From positions 1-41,389 of the forward strand of contig DAOUSL010000011.1 of assembly GCA_030627235.1 (NCBI GenBank): a DNA stretch of 41,389 nt, read 5' to 3'. Source of the DNA: Thioploca sp. (GTDB taxonomy: Bacteria; Pseudomonadota; Gammaproteobacteria; Beggiatoales; Beggiatoaceae). This document shows positions 8,880-17,052 of the stretch, one piece after another. The translations under genes were made by a program, and so were the position numbers. The notes beneath the pieces are model-generated. The model was not told the DNA's origin. It saw nothing but the letters and a program-made list of their open reading frames with translations, and searched no databases. The stretch's first letter is position 1; every line of letters starts with the position of its first letter.

Positions 8880-9566
8880 ATGCAATTATTTATCAAAGTA
8901 ACTCTATTAACTATAATATTAATAACTTCTGTATTTGCAGTAGATGAAAAAAAATATTATGAAAATGGTACGGTCCAATTTGAATATAGTTATCGCAGTG
9001 GCCAACTACATGGGCTTACCAAAGAATTTTATGAAACTAGTGAACTTAAAGCAGAACATGAATATAGAGCTGGTAAATTAGTTAGTAAACGAAGATTTCG
9101 GCGAAATGGCGATTTAGAATATGAATTAAAATATGAAGATGGGCAGAAAATTGAATATAAAATAGAATACCATCCAACTGGTGAACGGTTTCGACAACGT
9201 ACTTTGATTAATGGAAAACGGGAAGGTTTAGAAATAGAATTTCACCGTAATGGTAAAAAGAAGGCAGAACGAAATTATATAGCAGATAAAAAGGAAGGTA
9301 GTGCTAAAGGTTATTATATTAATGGTAGATTGCAAGGTGACTGGTTATTTGAAAATGGTGAACCAGTTTCGGCAACTATTTTTTATAGTACTGGTGAAAA
9401 ATGGTTAGTACATTCAGATTTTGATAGTCAAGGCCGTTTGAGTGGTAGTAGTAGAGAATATGAAAAAGATGGTACGCTCAAGGCTATTCGTTATTATGAA
9501 AATAATGTGATGGTGCAAAGAAGACGAGTTAGCCGTTGGTTACGTTGGTGGTGGTCTATTTGGTAA
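8880..9566 (+). CDS. Secreted MORN-type repeat protein (YwqK-like)
   Basis: The 228 residues start with a signal peptide (to about residue 20, TSVFAVD). The rest is a series of beta-hairpin repeats of about 20-24 residues with the pattern Y..G.L.....Y..(S/N)G.., for example KKYYENGTVQFEYSYRSGQL, EYHPTGERFRQRTLINGKRE and EFHRNGKKKAERNYIADKKE. This is the COG2849 family, widely labelled toxin-antitoxin YwqK antitoxin or MORN variant; no antitoxin role follows from this sequence and no toxin gene is adjacent. The C-terminus is Arg/Trp-rich (RRRVSRWLRWWWSIW), which may contact a membrane or cell envelope. It sits inside the nuo gene run between nuoI and nuoJ, on the same strand. Confidence 0.8.
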   Translation: MQLFIKVTLLTIILITSVFAVDEKKYYENGTVQFEYSYRSGQLHGLTKEFYETSELKAEHEYRAGKLVSKRRFRRNGDLEYELKYEDGQKIEYKIEYHPTGERFRQRTLINGKREGLEIEFHRNGKKKAERNYIADKKEGSAKGYYINGRLQGDWLFENGEPVSATIFYSTGEKWLVHSDFDSQGRLSGSSREYEKDGTLKAIRYYENNVMVQRRRVSRWLRWWWSIW

Positions 9567-9654
9567 TATTTAGAACTTTAAAATTATAATTTCCTTAATT
9601 TAAGATAGTGATATAGGAACGATAAACTTACTTTAAAAACCTTGGATTAACTAT

Positions 9655-10236
9655 ATGATAAAATTTACTTTTTATTTGTTTTCTTTCATATTAATATTTG
9701 CAGCTGTACGAGTGGTTACGGTTAAAAACCCTGTCCATGCAGCTTTATTTTTAGTATTAGCATTTTTTTCTTCAGCAGCAATCTGGCTATTATTACAAGC
9801 TGAATTTCTGGCGATTGCATTGGTATTAGTTTATGTTGGTGCAGTTATGGTACTGTTCTTATTTGTGGTAATGATGTTGGAAATCAATTTCTCTCAATTA
9901 CGAGAAGGATTTGTCCATAATTTACCAGTGGCTGGAGTAGTTGGATTTTTAATTTTATTAGAAATGGTATTTGTAGTTGGAACTTGGCAAAATATTCCGC
10001 CACCAGAAGCGACTGGAATCGCTAATACTGTGGCATTAGGAATGGTAATGTATACTGATTATGTTTATCCATTTGAAATAGCTGCAGCATTATTATTAGT
10101 TGCTATGATTGCTGCTATTTCTTTAACTATGCGCCCTCATAATCGAGCTAAATATCAAAAACCAGATCAACAGGTTAGTGTAAATCGTGAAGATTATGTC
10201 AAAATTGTCAACATGCCATCTGAACCAAAGGAATAA
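9655..10236 (+). CDS. nuoJ: NADH-quinone oxidoreductase subunit J
   Basis: Membrane subunit of complex I. The 193 residues have five hydrophobic helices and the NuoJ landmark region VKNPVHAALFLVLAFFSSAA followed by AEFLAIALVLVYVGAVMVLF, which includes the conserved helix with its pi-bulge region in known structures. The hydrophilic tail (residues about 162-193) is short and charged. Its stop TAA is three bases from nuoK ATG, so the two are certainly cotranscribed and probably translationally coupled. It is preceded by an 88-bp gap after the MORN gene. Confidence 0.95.
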   Translation: MIKFTFYLFSFILIFAAVRVVTVKNPVHAALFLVLAFFSSAAIWLLLQAEFLAIALVLVYVGAVMVLFLFVVMMLEINFSQLREGFVHNLPVAGVVGFLILLEMVFVVGTWQNIPPPEATGIANTVALGMVMYTDYVYPFEIAAALLLVAMIAAISLTMRPHNRAKYQKPDQQVSVNREDYVKIVNMPSEPKE

Positions 10237-10239
10237 TAT

Positions 10240-10545
10240 ATGCCAGAGTTAGCTGATTTTCTTATTTTAGGAGCTATTTTATTTTGTATCAGTATAGCTG
10301 GAATCTTTCTTAATCGTAAGAATTTGATTATAATACTGATGTGTATTGAATTAATATTATTATCTGTTAATTTGAATTTTGTTGCTTTTTCCTATTTTAA
10401 TGCTGACATTGCTGGCCAAGTTTTTGTGTTTTTTGTACTAACAGTTGCAGCTGCCGAATCAGCAATTGGATTAGCTATTTTAATAGTATTGTTCCGTAAT
10501 AAAGGTTCTATTAATGTTGAAGATATCAATGCTTTAAATGGATAG
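10240..10545 (+). CDS. nuoK: NADH-quinone oxidoreductase subunit K
   Basis: Small MrpC-like antiporter-related membrane subunit of complex I. The 101 residues give the normal length and three transmembrane helices. The conserved acidic residues lie in helices 2 and 3 ([17 protein letters not shown] and [20 protein letters not shown]), which match the Glu residues essential for proton translocation in characterised NuoK. In most bacteria nuoL, nuoM and nuoN follow directly; here a cyclophilin gene follows and those subunits must be elsewhere in the genome. Confidence 0.96.
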   Translation: MPELADFLILGAILFCISIAGIFLNRKNLIIILMCIELILLSVNLNFVAFSYFNADIAGQVFVFFVLTVAAAESAIGLAILIVLFRNKGSINVEDINALNG

Positions 10546-10594
10546 TTATCTTCAATAAACCGTAGTTTCATAAATATATAAGGAGTATTTTTGA

Positions 10595-11278
10595 ATGAAG
10601 TATTTTGCTAGTGTATTATTTTTATTATTATCATTTTCTGGATATTGTGACGAAGTTCATAAACATGATGTGACCACTAAAGCTGTAACAACGGCTAAAT
10701 CGGTAATTATGCAGACTAGTCTGGGTAATATAGTTATCGAACTAAATTCTGCAAAAGCTCCTAAAAGTGTTGATAACTTTTTACATTATGTTGAAGAGGG
10801 TTTTTATAATGGAACAATTTTCCATCGAGTTATTGGTAACTTCATGATTCAAGGTGGTGGATTTTATAAAAACTATGAGCAGAAAAAAGCTCATGCTCCA
10901 ATTCCTAATGAAGCTAATAATGGTTTAAAAAATACTCGTGGTACGATAGCAATGGCTCGTACTAATGATCCACATTCTGCTACTGCCCAGTTTTTTATCA
11001 ATGTGGTGGATAGCAAATTCCTTGATTTTACTTCTAAAAGTACTCGTGGTTGGGGTTATGCTGTTTTTGGTAAAGTAACTGAAGGTATGGAAGTTGTAGA
11101 TAAAATTAGGAAAGTAAAAACTGGTCGTGGTGGTCCATTTTCAACTGATGCTCCAAAAACTCCAGTAATTATTGAGAATATTACAGTAAAACCAATTATT
11201 CAGAATATTACAGTAGAACCAATTATTGAGAATATTACAGTAAAACCAATTATTGAGAATGTTACAGTAAAACCATAA
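10595..11278 (+). CDS. Secreted cyclophilin-type peptidyl-prolyl isomerase with a C-terminal repeat tail
   Basis: A signal peptide ([18 protein letters not shown]) is followed by a cyclophilin domain of about 160 residues (from about residue 38): [39 protein letters not shown] with the catalytic Arg of [25 protein letters not shown] and [18 protein letters not shown]. The enzyme should catalyse cis-trans isomerisation of Xaa-Pro bonds in the periplasm (PpiA role). AAGGAG at 10580-10585, nine bases from the ATG, fixes the start. The last 38 residues are four tandem units of PIIENITVK with small changes, not part of the cyclophilin fold. It may be cotranscribed with nuoK (49-bp gap). Confidence 0.93.
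   Translation: MKYFASVLFLLLSFSGYCDEVHKHDVTTKAVTTAKSVIMQTSLGNIVIELNSAKAPKSVDNFLHYVEEGFYNGTIFHRVIGNFMIQGGGFYKNYEQKKAHAPIPNEANNGLKNTRGTIAMARTNDPHSATAQFFINVVDSKFLDFTSKSTRGWGYAVFGKVTEGMEVVDKIRKVKTGRGGPFSTDAPKTPVIIENITVKPIIQNITVEPIIENITVKPIIENVTVKP
11162..11275 (+). repeat. Four-copy 27-bp coding tandem repeat in the cyclophilin gene
   Basis: Units encode [28 protein letters not shown] and PIIENVTVK, then a last Pro. The DNA units differ at only a few bases, so the array expanded recently. The repeat period is a multiple of three, which keeps the frame whatever the copy number. Confidence 0.9.
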
Positions 11279-11310
11279 AATTTAAGGGCAACTAGGATTG
11301 CCCCTAAATT
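11279..11310. terminator. Probable bidirectional terminator between convergent genes
   Basis: A 13-bp stem with one mismatch (AATTTAAGGGCAA, 11279-11291, against TTGCCCCTAAATT, 11298-11310) encloses a six-base loop. It lies one base after the cyclophilin stop and seven bases beyond the cytochrome stop on the other strand, the normal place for a shared terminator. The flanks are A- and T-rich but lack a long uninterrupted T-tract. Confidence 0.7.
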
Positions 11311-11317
11311 TGTAGAA

Positions 11318-11641
11318 TTAATCCTGTTTAATCCCTTCTAACAATTGTTTTAATAACCAATTAATTTCTTCTACAGTTAAAAAATCTCGCCAAGGTGGCA
11401 TGGCTGTTCCCATACGACCATCTAATATAGTAATAAATAACAATTCTTTAGGTTTGGTTGCTAAAATTTCTGGGAGTAAAGATGGCCCTAAACCTCCTTT
11501 AAGTGTCATACCATGACAAGCACCACAATCATGTTTTAATAAATATAACAATTCAGATTGGCGTTCAGACGACGGTTCTTCAGCACAAGCGTTTATTTGT
11601 AATGCTGACAGTAAAAAAATAACAAGAGTGATTATTTTCAT
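11318..11641 (-). CDS. Monohaem c-type cytochrome, NirC (cytochrome c55X)-like
   Basis: I start at ATG 11641, giving 107 residues with an immediate signal peptide (MKIITLVIFLLSALQINACA); an upstream ATG at 11671 would put ten residues before it. The haem site is CGACH, and GTAMPPW supplies the Met ligand. The run GGLGPSLLPEILATKP ... GRMGTAMPPWRDFLTVEEIN is typical of NirC, a small periplasmic cytochrome of cd1 nitrite reductase gene clusters that can donate electrons in haem d1 maturation. INAC resembles a lipobox, so it may be lipid-anchored. No other nir gene is in the window. It follows the DUF255 gene by 79 bp on the same strand and may share its transcript. Confidence 0.85.
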   Translation of the reverse strand: MKIITLVIFLLSALQINACAEEPSSERQSELLYLLKHDCGACHGMTLKGGLGPSLLPEILATKPKELLFITILDGRMGTAMPPWRDFLTVEEINWLLKQLLEGIKQD

Positions 11642-11750
11642 ATTATTTACTTCAAAATGTATTGCTAACAATATTTTTAGAATAGTGGAATTTCGTACAG
11701 AATATTTATTATCTAAATGAATTAATTCTTAAATACTCTGTATAAATTAG

Positions 11751-14171
11751 CTAAAAATTAATTCTTTCTCTCCAGATTAATTCTTCTGGTGGTAAACATA
11801 TTTTATCATTACAAGTTTGAAATCTAAGTTTAATTGGTATAGCTTTAGTTAAAACATTATTATCTGTTGTTGAAGAAGGATTAGAATGTTTTAATTTACC
11901 ATGTAATTGGATTTCACCTTCATAAAGAGCTAATTTTTCTTGTTGCCATTGTAAACTTTGATGTTTTGGCTCAGGATATTTTATTGATTCCAACTGCCAT
12001 TCACTTTCTCCAACAGTTAATACAGTAGCAATTAAATTATCTTGCAATGGTTTATGAGCATTTATATGCCATCCTGATTTAATATTTAGTTTTAGCATAA
12101 TTTCTGTATCAGTTAATTGCAGTGATGCTTTCACATTACCATTAGAACCATACTGTTGTTTTTTCATTTCTCCATATAACAGCTCATCAACTCCTAATAA
12201 CATGTAAGCATAATTATCCGGATTATTATTAATTGCATTAGCAAAACCATTAATTGTTGTATTGGCATGTTCACGATATATATCTGCACCAGTACGTTTT
12301 GCCAACATAGCTAAAACCCGAACTGCAACTGAATTACCAGAAGGAATTGCACCATCATTAGGGCTTTTAGGACGAATCATCAACAATTTATCATTAGGAA
12401 CATTTATGAAAAAACCACCGTTAGTTTCATCCCAAAATAATTTTAACATTTCATCAGTTATATCTGTAGCTTGCTGTAACCATTTTGATTGTCCAGTAAC
12501 ATCATATAAATTTATTAAAGCTTCGGCAAAATAAGCATAGTCTTCCTGAGTAGCTACAATAGAAGTTTGGCCATCTAAGTAAGTTCGCCATAACTTATTT
12601 TTCTTATTTAGCTCCAAATTAATAAAATCGGTGGCTTTAATAGCAGCTGTTAAATATTTAGGTTGATTTAAAATATCAGCAGCTTCTACCAACGCAGTAA
12701 TCATCATACCATTCCAAGCAGTGATAATTTTATCATCTCGCATTGGTTGTTCACGCTTATTTCTTACTATCCGCAATTTATCACGAATTATATTCAGTTT
12801 GCTTAAAAGTTGTTCTATTGAAATATTATTTTGTTCAGCATAGTCTGTTAAAGAAATTGGTAAATGTAAGATATTCCTACCTTCAAAATTCCCAGACTTA
12901 GTTATTCTATACAGTTTAATAGCTAATTCTGCTTCTTCTTTATCCAAAGCTTTATGTATTTCTTCTGGAGTCCAGATAAAAAACCAACCTTCCTTTTCTT
13001 CACTATCGGCATCAGTAGCTGAATAAAAACCACCTTGAGCAGAGGTCATTTCTCGTAAAATATAATCTAAAGTCTGCACGATGATATCAGAATATTTACC
13101 AGTAAGTTTATGGCCTAATAGATATACTCTAGTCAATAAAGCTTGGTTGTAAAGCATTTTTTCAAAGTGAGGAACTAACCATTGTTCATCAACTGTATAA
13201 CGATGAAAACCACCACCAACTTGATCATAGATACCACCTTGAGCCATTGCGTTCAAAGTTCTCACAGCAGCTAACAACGGTTCTTGTTTATCATTACGCA
13301 AACTAGTTTCTAACAATAACAATAGCCAATTTTCTTGAGGAAATTTAGGAGCAGTTCCAAAGCCACCAATAAAACTATCATGTCGAGTTAAAATAGCTTT
13401 AATTGCTGTTTGAATAGAATCTGCACCCAATTGTTGAGCTTTACTACTTGCATTAGTAACTTGCTTAACTGCTTGTAAAATATTATCAGCTTGAGCTATA
13501 ATTTTAGGATGTTGAGTTTGCCAAAGATTAGAGATTTCTTGTAGAATATTAATAAAATTATTGGGAGGAAAATAAGTACCAGCAAAAAATGGTTTACCTT
13601 CTGAAGTCAAAAAATTAGACATTGGCCAACCACCGTGACCTGTTGTCATCACTAGAGCGGTCATATAAACTTCATCAACTTCAGGCCGTCTTTCTCGATC
13701 AACTTTAATACAAATAAAATTTTCGTTCATTATCTGAGCAATTTTAATATTATCAAAGCTTTCTCGTTCCATCACATGACACCAGTGACAAGTTGAATAA
13801 CCAATAGATAAGAAAACTGGTTTATTATCTTCACGAGCTTGAGCAAAAGCTTCTTCACCCCAAGCATACCAATTAACTGGATTATGTGCATGTTGTAATA
13901 AATAAGGAGAACTTTCTAAAATAAGTCGATTAGTAAATTGTGGTTTACCATCTGCTAATAAATATTGAGTCCTAGGTTTATAATTAGAACCTTTAGCAGT
14001 TAATGCTGTTTGTAAAGATTGTTGTAATTCGATTGAATATGTTCCATGTACAGATTGTGTTGTAATTAGCATAATTAGACCGATTAATAAAAGTGGTAAA
14101 ACCGGTGAGTATTCTTGTAAGTTTATATTGTGTTTATTTGAAATTTTCATTAGTAAACATATATCAAGCAT
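11751..14171 (-). CDS. DUF255 (YyaL/SSP411-type) thioredoxin-fold protein fused to a DsbD N-terminal-like domain
   Basis: The 806 residues begin with a membrane/signal segment (about 23-43). Residues about 80-245 are the DUF255 thioredoxin-like domain: [20 protein letters not shown], then [12 protein letters not shown] with C128 and C131, and [11 protein letters not shown]. The middle is the alpha/alpha-barrel typical of the family ([50 protein letters not shown]). From about residue 690 a domain like the N-terminal domain of DsbD follows ([27 protein letters not shown], Cys787 and Cys792), which in DsbD passes electrons to periplasmic partners. The membrane segment and this domain argue for a periplasmic redox role, which is inference. 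ATG 14150 is an alternative start. Related proteins of about 600-700 residues lack the DsbD-like tail. Confidence 0.9.
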   Translation of the reverse strand: MLDICLLMKISNKHNINLQEYSPVLPLLLIGLIMLITTQSVHGTYSIELQQSLQTALTAKGSNYKPRTQYLLADGKPQFTNRLILESSPYLLQHAHNPVNWYAWGEEAFAQAREDNKPVFLSIGYSTCHWCHVMERESFDNIKIAQIMNENFICIKVDRERRPEVDEVYMTALVMTTGHGGWPMSNFLTSEGKPFFAGTYFPPNNFINILQEISNLWQTQHPKIIAQADNILQAVKQVTNASSKAQQLGADSIQTAIKAILTRHDSFIGGFGTAPKFPQENWLLLLLETSLRNDKQEPLLAAVRTLNAMAQGGIYDQVGGGFHRYTVDEQWLVPHFEKMLYNQALLTRVYLLGHKLTGKYSDIIVQTLDYILREMTSAQGGFYSATDADSEEKEGWFFIWTPEEIHKALDKEEAELAIKLYRITKSGNFEGRNILHLPISLTDYAEQNNISIEQLLSKLNIIRDKLRIVRNKREQPMRDDKIITAWNGMMITALVEAADILNQPKYLTAAIKATDFINLELNKKNKLWRTYLDGQTSIVATQEDYAYFAEALINLYDVTGQSKWLQQATDITDEMLKLFWDETNGGFFINVPNDKLLMIRPKSPNDGAIPSGNSVAVRVLAMLAKRTGADIYREHANTTINGFANAINNNPDNYAYMLLGVDELLYGEMKKQQYGSNGNVKASLQLTDTEIMLKLNIKSGWHINAHKPLQDNLIATVLTVGESEWQLESIKYPEPKHQSLQWQQEKLALYEGEIQLHGKLKHSNPSSTTDNNVLTKAIPIKLRFQTCNDKICLPPEELIWRERINF

Positions 14172-14215
14172 ATTTAAAACATTAAGTTAAAGAGGTATAA
14201 ACTAAATCATCAATT

Positions 14216-14539
14216 ATGAGTTCTATAATTTTACTTATTTTATTTGGAAGCATTGCTTGGTTTTGGTTTGATACCCTACGTTGCCGAGAAACAACCAAAA
14301 TTGTAGCACAAAGATTATGCAAGCAACTACAATTACAGTTGTTGGATGATACTATAATCATAACCAAATTACGAATAAAACGTAATAAAAATGGTCGATT
14401 AAGTTGGCAAAGGAGTTATCAATTTGAATTTTCTGATGGTGGTAATAATAGACAAAAAGGCATTATAATAATGCTTGGCTCTATTGTCGAAATATTAGAA
14501 ATGCCAGATTATGTTAATAGAGTTATTTCACCAGTTTAA
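14216..14539 (+). CDS. DUF3301 family membrane-anchored protein
   Basis: The 107 residues start with one transmembrane helix (about 3-19, ILLILFGSIAWFWF) and continue as a short cytoplasmic domain: DTLRCRETTKIVAQRLCKQL, LQLLDDTIIITKLRIKR and RSYQFEFSDGGNNRQKG. This pattern is the DUF3301 family, small proteins conserved in gammaproteobacteria, function unknown. It is divergent from the DUF255 gene (44-bp gap to ATG 14171) and overlaps the sspB 3' end by 17 bases tail to tail, so transcripts of the two strands are complementary there. Confidence 0.85.
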   Translation: MSSIILLILFGSIAWFWFDTLRCRETTKIVAQRLCKQLQLQLLDDTIIITKLRIKRNKNGRLSWQRSYQFEFSDGGNNRQKGIIIMLGSIVEILEMPDYVNRVISPV

Positions 14540-14897
14540 AATTAGGCTTAGCTGGTGTCTCTGGTTTAGGTATTGTTGATTTATCAGTATTTTCATCTTG
14601 AAAAAACATACCTTTACCATTTTCCTTGGCATAAACACCTAATACTGCCTTGATTGGCACATAGACTGAAAATGGTTGACCAGAAAATCTAGCACTAAAA
14701 CTTACCCAATCATTATCTAACAGTAAGTTTTGTACTGCAGTTGGAGAAAGATTTAAAATAATTTGACCATTTTCAACATATTGTTCTGGTACTGCTACAT
14801 CTTCATATTTGGCATCAACTAACATATAAGGAGTTAAGCCATTATCAACGATCCAATCATGAAAAGCTCGTAATAAATATGGTTGTATTGAAGTCAT
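14523..14897 (-). CDS. sspB: ClpXP specificity-enhancing factor SspB
   Basis: Adaptor that tethers ssrA-tagged and other substrates to the ClpXP protease. The start at ATG 14897 gives 124 residues beginning MTSIQPYLLRAFHDWIVDNG, the usual SspB start, and overlaps the sspA stop as ATGA. The substrate-binding domain covers about residues 1-95 (TPYMLVDAKYEDVAVP, NLSPTAVQNL, WVSFSARFSGQ, VYVPIKAVLGVYAKENGKGM). A flexible linker leads to a C-terminal ClpX-binding tail, here KPNFKLVK, which resembles the LRVVK-type XB motif of E. coli SspB. Eleven further in-frame codons upstream are unlikely to be used. It is the last gene of the strand-minus sspA-sspB pair. Confidence 0.94.
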   Translation of the reverse strand: MTSIQPYLLRAFHDWIVDNGLTPYMLVDAKYEDVAVPEQYVENGQIILNLSPTAVQNLLLDNDWVSFSARFSGQPFSVYVPIKAVLGVYAKENGKGMFFQDENTDKSTIPKPETPAKPNFKLVK

Positions 14898-15493
14898 ACT
14901 TGAATATCTCGTTCTGTTTTGCTCAGACAACTTTGAAATGATTCTCGGCTAAATAAGCGGTTAGCATAGCTAAGAACTGGTCTGGCTTGTTTAGGTAATT
15001 CTATTTCGAATAGTGGTAAACGCCATAATAGTGGTATAAGGCAACAGTCCATCAAAGAATAATCATCTGACATGAAATAATTTCTCTGAGTAAAAATTGG
15101 GGCTAAGGAAATCAAATTTTCTCGTAATTTACGACGAGCAGTAGCTGATTTCTTTTTATTAGAGGCTTGTTGCAATACTTCTATATGTCCATACAAATCA
15201 CGTTGGATACGATAACGACAAAGACGATTGTTAGCCCTAGCAACCGGATCAACTGGCATTAATGGCGGGTGCGGGAAGCGTTCATCTAAATATTCAATGA
15301 CAATTTGAGGTTCATATAAAACCACCTCTCTATCAGAGAAAATAATGCCATCAGTGTATGGTTTAAGTGGTTGTAAAGTGTCTGGCGGATTTTGAGGATC
15401 GATAACATGTAGATCAAACTGAATACCTTTTTCTGCCATTACTAAACGTACGCAATGGCTTTCCAAGCAAGTTCCATCTGAGTAAAGTGTCAT
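14894..15493 (-). CDS. sspA: Stringent starvation protein A
   Basis: RNA-polymerase-associated protein with a glutathione-S-transferase fold, without GST activity, active in stationary and stress regulation in relatives. From ATG 15493 it has 199 residues (a GTG one codon earlier is possible). The thioredoxin-like N-terminal part reads MTLYSDGTCLESHCVRLVMA ... YEPQIVIEYLDERFPHPPL, and the helical part has the SspA run MPVDPVARANNRLCRYRIQR plus DYSLMDCCLIPLLWRLP. In Pseudomonas the order is petA-petB-petC-sspA-sspB with direct adjacency. Here the same order is kept, but more than 2 kb with three other genes lies between petC and sspA. Confidence 0.93.
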   Translation of the reverse strand: MTLYSDGTCLESHCVRLVMAEKGIQFDLHVIDPQNPPDTLQPLKPYTDGIIFSDREVVLYEPQIVIEYLDERFPHPPLMPVDPVARANNRLCRYRIQRDLYGHIEVLQQASNKKKSATARRKLRENLISLAPIFTQRNYFMSDDYSLMDCCLIPLLWRLPLFEIELPKQARPVLSYANRLFSRESFQSCLSKTERDIQV

Positions 15494-15576
15494 CACGTTG
15501 TTAGCTATCCAATTGTTGACTGTTAAAAAATTGTGTTAAATATTTGGATTTTCTAAGAAGTATTTTTGATAATAAT

Positions 15577-16093
15577 TTAATTATTCTCAAATTGTATTTT
15601 GAATCTGTTTGAAAATAGTTTGATAAAACTATCACAATTATCTGTAAAAATATCTTTTAAAAAATTCGGTTTTAAATCATCCAATCCAAATTCAATCATT
15701 CTTTTATCATCTTTATTAGAAATATTTAAAAACTCATCTTCAAAAGAAAGTGTTTCGTTTTTATTAAAGACAACAAAATAAAACTTATTATAATTCTTAT
15801 ATTCACAACTTTTTTCACAATAAATTTCATATAGCAAAAATAAAGCTGAAAGTACTTTTCTTTTTAATTTAATTTTTAAAATTAGATAGATTTCTTTTAT
15901 TACTAGATTTAAACTCAACAAACCAAATTTCTTCTTTTTCATCATTTATATAAACCATATCAGGTGAATTTGGAATATTATCTCTTCTCAATCTACCTTT
16001 TAAATTATCAAAATCTACAAATTCATTTTTATAATTACAAACTGTAATATTATTTGCTGTATCAAAGCTTAATTCAGACAAAGACTTATTCAT
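15577..16093 (-). pseudogene. PD-(D/E)XK nuclease-like gene, frameshifted
   Basis: ATG 16093 overlaps the ATPase stop as ATGA. The first frame runs 65 sensible codons and holds NSPDMVYIND followed by EEIWFVEFKSS, a PD...ExK nuclease core (D45, E60, K62). It then reads out to a stop. The continuation lies one base away in another frame: from GAA ATC TAT near 15900 it reads EIYLILKIKLKRKVLSALFL and goes on about 115 residues to the stop at 15577. The A-run in AATAAAAGAAATC has one A too many; removing it restores a protein of about 170 residues (FKSSNKEIYLILKI). Likely the effector of the ATPase pair. Family otherwise unknown to me. A sequencing slip is possible. Confidence 0.65.
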
Positions 16094-17052
16094 ACAATAT
16101 ATTTTTCCAATTTTAATTTTTTTAATTCCCTTAGTGACATTACTAATTTTTCAAAAATATTTTCCAAACTATCTTGTTCTTCAACATAACCATCTTCTGC
16201 TAAATAAAAATTAGTTTGTTCTTCTATTTTTTCAACTTCACTATACCTTTGCAGAGCTTCTACCATATAAGGACTATGAGAAGTTATTAAAACCTTTACA
16301 CCATTTTTCACCAATTAAACTATAAACTTTGCATATGCAAGTTGCCATTTGGGATGTAAATGTACTTCTGGTTCATCCACAATTAAAATAGAATCTTTAC
16401 TTAAATAATTATTTTTTATTAAAAGTTGTAAAATTCCAAAATTTTTAATTCCAGTTGCTACTGAATTTATATGAAATTCTTGATTGCCTCTTTTAAATAC
16501 TAGCTCTTTTAAAGCTACATATATAAATTCTCCATTTATTATATCTTTTAAATTGTTTACCAGTCCATCTTTATCTAAAGAAGTTTCATATTTTATTTCT
16601 AGCTGTGATTGATTTTTATTTGAGGGAGTTTTATGCTTTAGTTTTAACTTTAATTGTTTATATAAATTTCTTAATGTATGAGGGTAATTAATTTCATATG
16701 GAGTATCACTTTGGATAGTATCTAAATCTGAAAACAAATGAAATAGACTAACAACGATAGGAGTTTCAATAAAAATAGTTATCAAAGTATTTTTAAAATT
16801 TGATTTTTTAATATTAAATAAGTTTTTATTGAAATTTATCTCTGTATTTTCCTGTGGTGTAAAATAAAAAACATCATTAAATTTACTGAGAACTAAATCT
16901 CTACTACTTGGATTATTTATAAAAAATAAACTCTTCCCCACTGTACTTTTCCCAGTATCATTTTCCCCAGCAACAACTGTTAAGCCATTTATTTTTATAT
17001 TAGCTTCTTTGATTAAACCAACATTTTTAAGATTTAATTCTAAATTACTCAT
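16090..17052 (-). pseudogene. AAA family ATPase (OLD/AAA_21-like) split by an in-frame stop
   Basis: ATG 17052 overlaps the upstream stop as ATGA. The product begins MSNLELNLKNVGLIKEANIK with Walker A GENDTGKST (residues 29-37), a signature-like run NSVATGIKNFGILQLL and Walker B ILIVDEPEVHLHP (D226, E227). After KFIV a TAA (16315-16317) interrupts, and the same frame continues LVKNGVKVLITSHSPYMVEA with the conserved His of the H-loop, then about 55 residues to TGA at 16090. One substitution (for example GAA to TAA) explains it. Restored length is 320 residues, full size for these SMC-like ATPases that are found in OLD, retron and abortive-infection systems. Without the H-loop the short form should be unable to turn over ATP normally. 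Confidence 0.85.

Noticed and set aside
8880-9566. A toxin-antitoxin module, from the common YwqK antitoxin label.
   Set aside because: The protein is secreted with MORN-like repeats and has no adjacent toxin candidate, so the label is only a family name.
870-16317. TAA stops inside three otherwise open frames (transposase 870, endonuclease remnant 26855, ATPase 16315) might suggest TAA is read as an amino acid.
   Set aside because: TAA ends many intact genes here at the expected length (nuoJ, nuoI, algC, cyclophilin), and the three affected genes also carry frameshifts or sit among remnants. Ordinary decay explains it.
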